From Rhodocyclaceae bacterium (GTDB lineage: Bacteria; Pseudomonadota; Gammaproteobacteria; Burkholderiales; Rhodocyclaceae): 64,000 bases of DNA. The translations under genes and the position numbers were made by a program. The DNA lies in the NCBI GenBank assembly GCA_030824275.1, contig JAVBXY010000008.1:172826-236825 (forward strand), given 5' to 3'. This document shows positions 63,140 to 64,000 of this stretch, piece after piece. The notes beneath the pieces are model-generated. The model did no database searches. It was given only the letters and a program-made list of their open reading frames with translations, and was not told where the DNA came from. Within the stretch, counting starts at the first letter, position 1. Every line of letters begins with the position of its first letter.

Positions 63140-64000
63140 CTAAATGCCGATTTTGCCCAAACCCTTGTTGATATCGTTGCCGACGCTCTTGCTGAACTTG
63201 GTAGCGGCATTGACGCTGGATTTGCCCAAATCCATGACCTGATTGCTGGAGTTCACCACCTGACCCACGGCGTTGTAGGTGGTGTTCTTCAGCTCATTGC
63301 CAATGAATTTATTGACGGCTTTGCTGTAATTGCCGGAACGGAAGGTGCCTGCTTTGGCTTCATTCCACACATCTCTGGCGGCATCGGTGCGAAACCGGTA
63401 GTTGGTGTCAAAAAACGCCTGGGTGCGCCCGACAAAGGGAGCCGCCGCGTTGGCCAACAGGTCGCCGACGGTAAAGGCGCAGTTGGTGTTCGAAGAGGTA
63501 CTGGCGCATTTCGCCGCCTGGGCAACGGCGCGTGAGGCAAATGGCTCGACGCTGTTGTAGACGTTTTTGTAATTCACCGTGCCGTTGATGCATACGTCAA
63601 TGCCAACCTGAAAGGCCAGGCTGCCGCACATGGAAATGGCAATGGCTTCATTGGTGAAGGTAACCCCGCCACAGGCACCTGCACCTTCGGCATTGCCGCC
63701 ACTGACACCCGCGGTGCCGCTACCACCGCCGTATTTGTTGCTGCCACCGGCGCCCAGCGTTGTGGTGCACGAAGTACCCACGCTGGCGTCGGCACAGACG
63801 GCCACGCCGTTGGCGCCCGCCTGGCCTTCGGCACTGGCAAACATACCGGACTGGCACGACAGCGTGACATTGACGTAGCCACTGGGGTTGCCATAGCCCA
63901 CGGTGTTGGTGCATACGAAACCACCGCCCGCACTGCCCCCGCCTTGCACGTTGCCCCCCGACACACTGCCGCCCCCACTGGGGGCCGTTCCACCCGAGCA
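63140..64000 (-). CDS. large Gly/Ser/Cys-rich protein, C-terminal part (cut by window end)
   Basis: No family is recognised. The open frame runs off the end of the window without a credible start; the GTG at 63964 is internal. The visible 286 residues begin with Gly/Ser-rich low-complexity sequence (GGGSAGGGFVCTNTVGYGNP) and contain at least ten cysteines up to about residue 160. A hydrophilic helical tail follows (TQAFFDTNYRFRTDAARDVW, then KAVNKFIGNELKNTTYNAVG, then VNAATKFSKSVGNDINKGLG). It looks exported or surface-exposed, perhaps a pore or adhesin end. The regular cysteines suggest disulfides. Confidence 0.6.
   Translation of the reverse strand, partial: CSGGTAPSGGGSVSGGNVQGGGSAGGGFVCTNTVGYGNPSGYVNVTLSCQSGMFASAEGQAGANGVAVCADASVGTSCTTTLGAGGSNKYGGGSGTAGVSGGNAEGAGACGGVTFTNEAIAISMCGSLAFQVGIDVCINGTVNYKNVYNSVEPFASRAVAQAAKCASTSSNTNCAFTVGDLLANAAAPFVGRTQAFFDTNYRFRTDAARDVWNEAKAGTFRSGNYSKAVNKFIGNELKNTTYNAVGQVVNSSNQVMDLGKSSVNAATKFSKSVGNDINKGLGKIGI

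Overview
The window is a GC-rich bacterial chromosome segment with a betaproteobacterial gene order. Examples are lptB-rpoN-hpf-ptsN-hprK, the rib-nusB-thiL-pgpA run, rubredoxin-pilGHIJ-chpA facing thiD-thiE-hemL, and RNB nuclease-tonB-aroE-mtgA. A Rhodocyclales-like or related Betaproteobacterium is the best guess. This is inferred from gene content and order; no rRNA or tRNA gene was recognised.

Positions 1-9759 are a dense run on the minus strand. In transcription order it is ribE, ribBA-like, ribH, nusB, thiL, pgpA, pncC/cinA, recA, recX, lptB, rpoN, hpf, ptsN and hprK (cut by the window edge). Most junctions overlap or nearly touch. Positions 9844-15167 hold an accessory two-gene cassette upstream of ribE: an AAA/DUF4143 ATPase followed by a roughly 1350-residue NACHT-like NTPase with a C-terminal PD-(D/E)xK-type nuclease domain. 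A perfect 48-bp palindrome covers the ATPase start. It looks like a candidate defence system. Next come dsbD and cutA (minus) and an Ala/Glu-rich coiled-coil membrane protein (plus).

Positions 18488-28607 are a surface module: a DUF342 (FapA-like) gene divergent from an FhaC-type two-partner-secretion porin, a 1813-residue filamentous-haemagglutinin-like exoprotein, and an overlapping exported FecR-domain protein. Then come an AhpD-like protein and a TAT-exported dienelactone-hydrolase family protein. Positions 30188-37698 are a propionyl-CoA to succinyl-CoA module (mutase, MeaB chaperone, carboxylase beta and alpha) with a divergent GntR/FCD regulator. Two c-di-GMP proteins flank an Old Yellow Enzyme reductase. 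Positions 43097-52459 carry a VOC protein and the type IV pilus chemosensory operon (chpA, pilJ, pilI, pilH, pilG) plus rubredoxin.

The plus-strand run 52537-56411 carries thiD, thiE, hemL, an SMR (Gdx/SugE-like) exporter and an alpha/beta hydrolase. The rest is a CorA-like transporter, mtgA, aroE, tonB, an RNB nuclease, a small Cys-rich secreted protein and the 3' part of a Gly/Cys-rich protein cut by the window edge.

The most striking signal is a short dispersed repeat of about 26 bp. Its core is AAAAAGTCGGCGCTGG and its tail is close to YGGCACGGCG. At least 15 copies lie between 5615 and 62424: eleven inside genes, all in frame, and four between genes. The consensus has no stop codon in any of six frames and usually encodes PxPTF or KVGAGGT. 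It falls in the linkers of DsbD and ChpA and also in ThiL, AroE, PncC, PilI, the GntR regulator, the haemagglutinin-like protein and (degenerate) the mutase.
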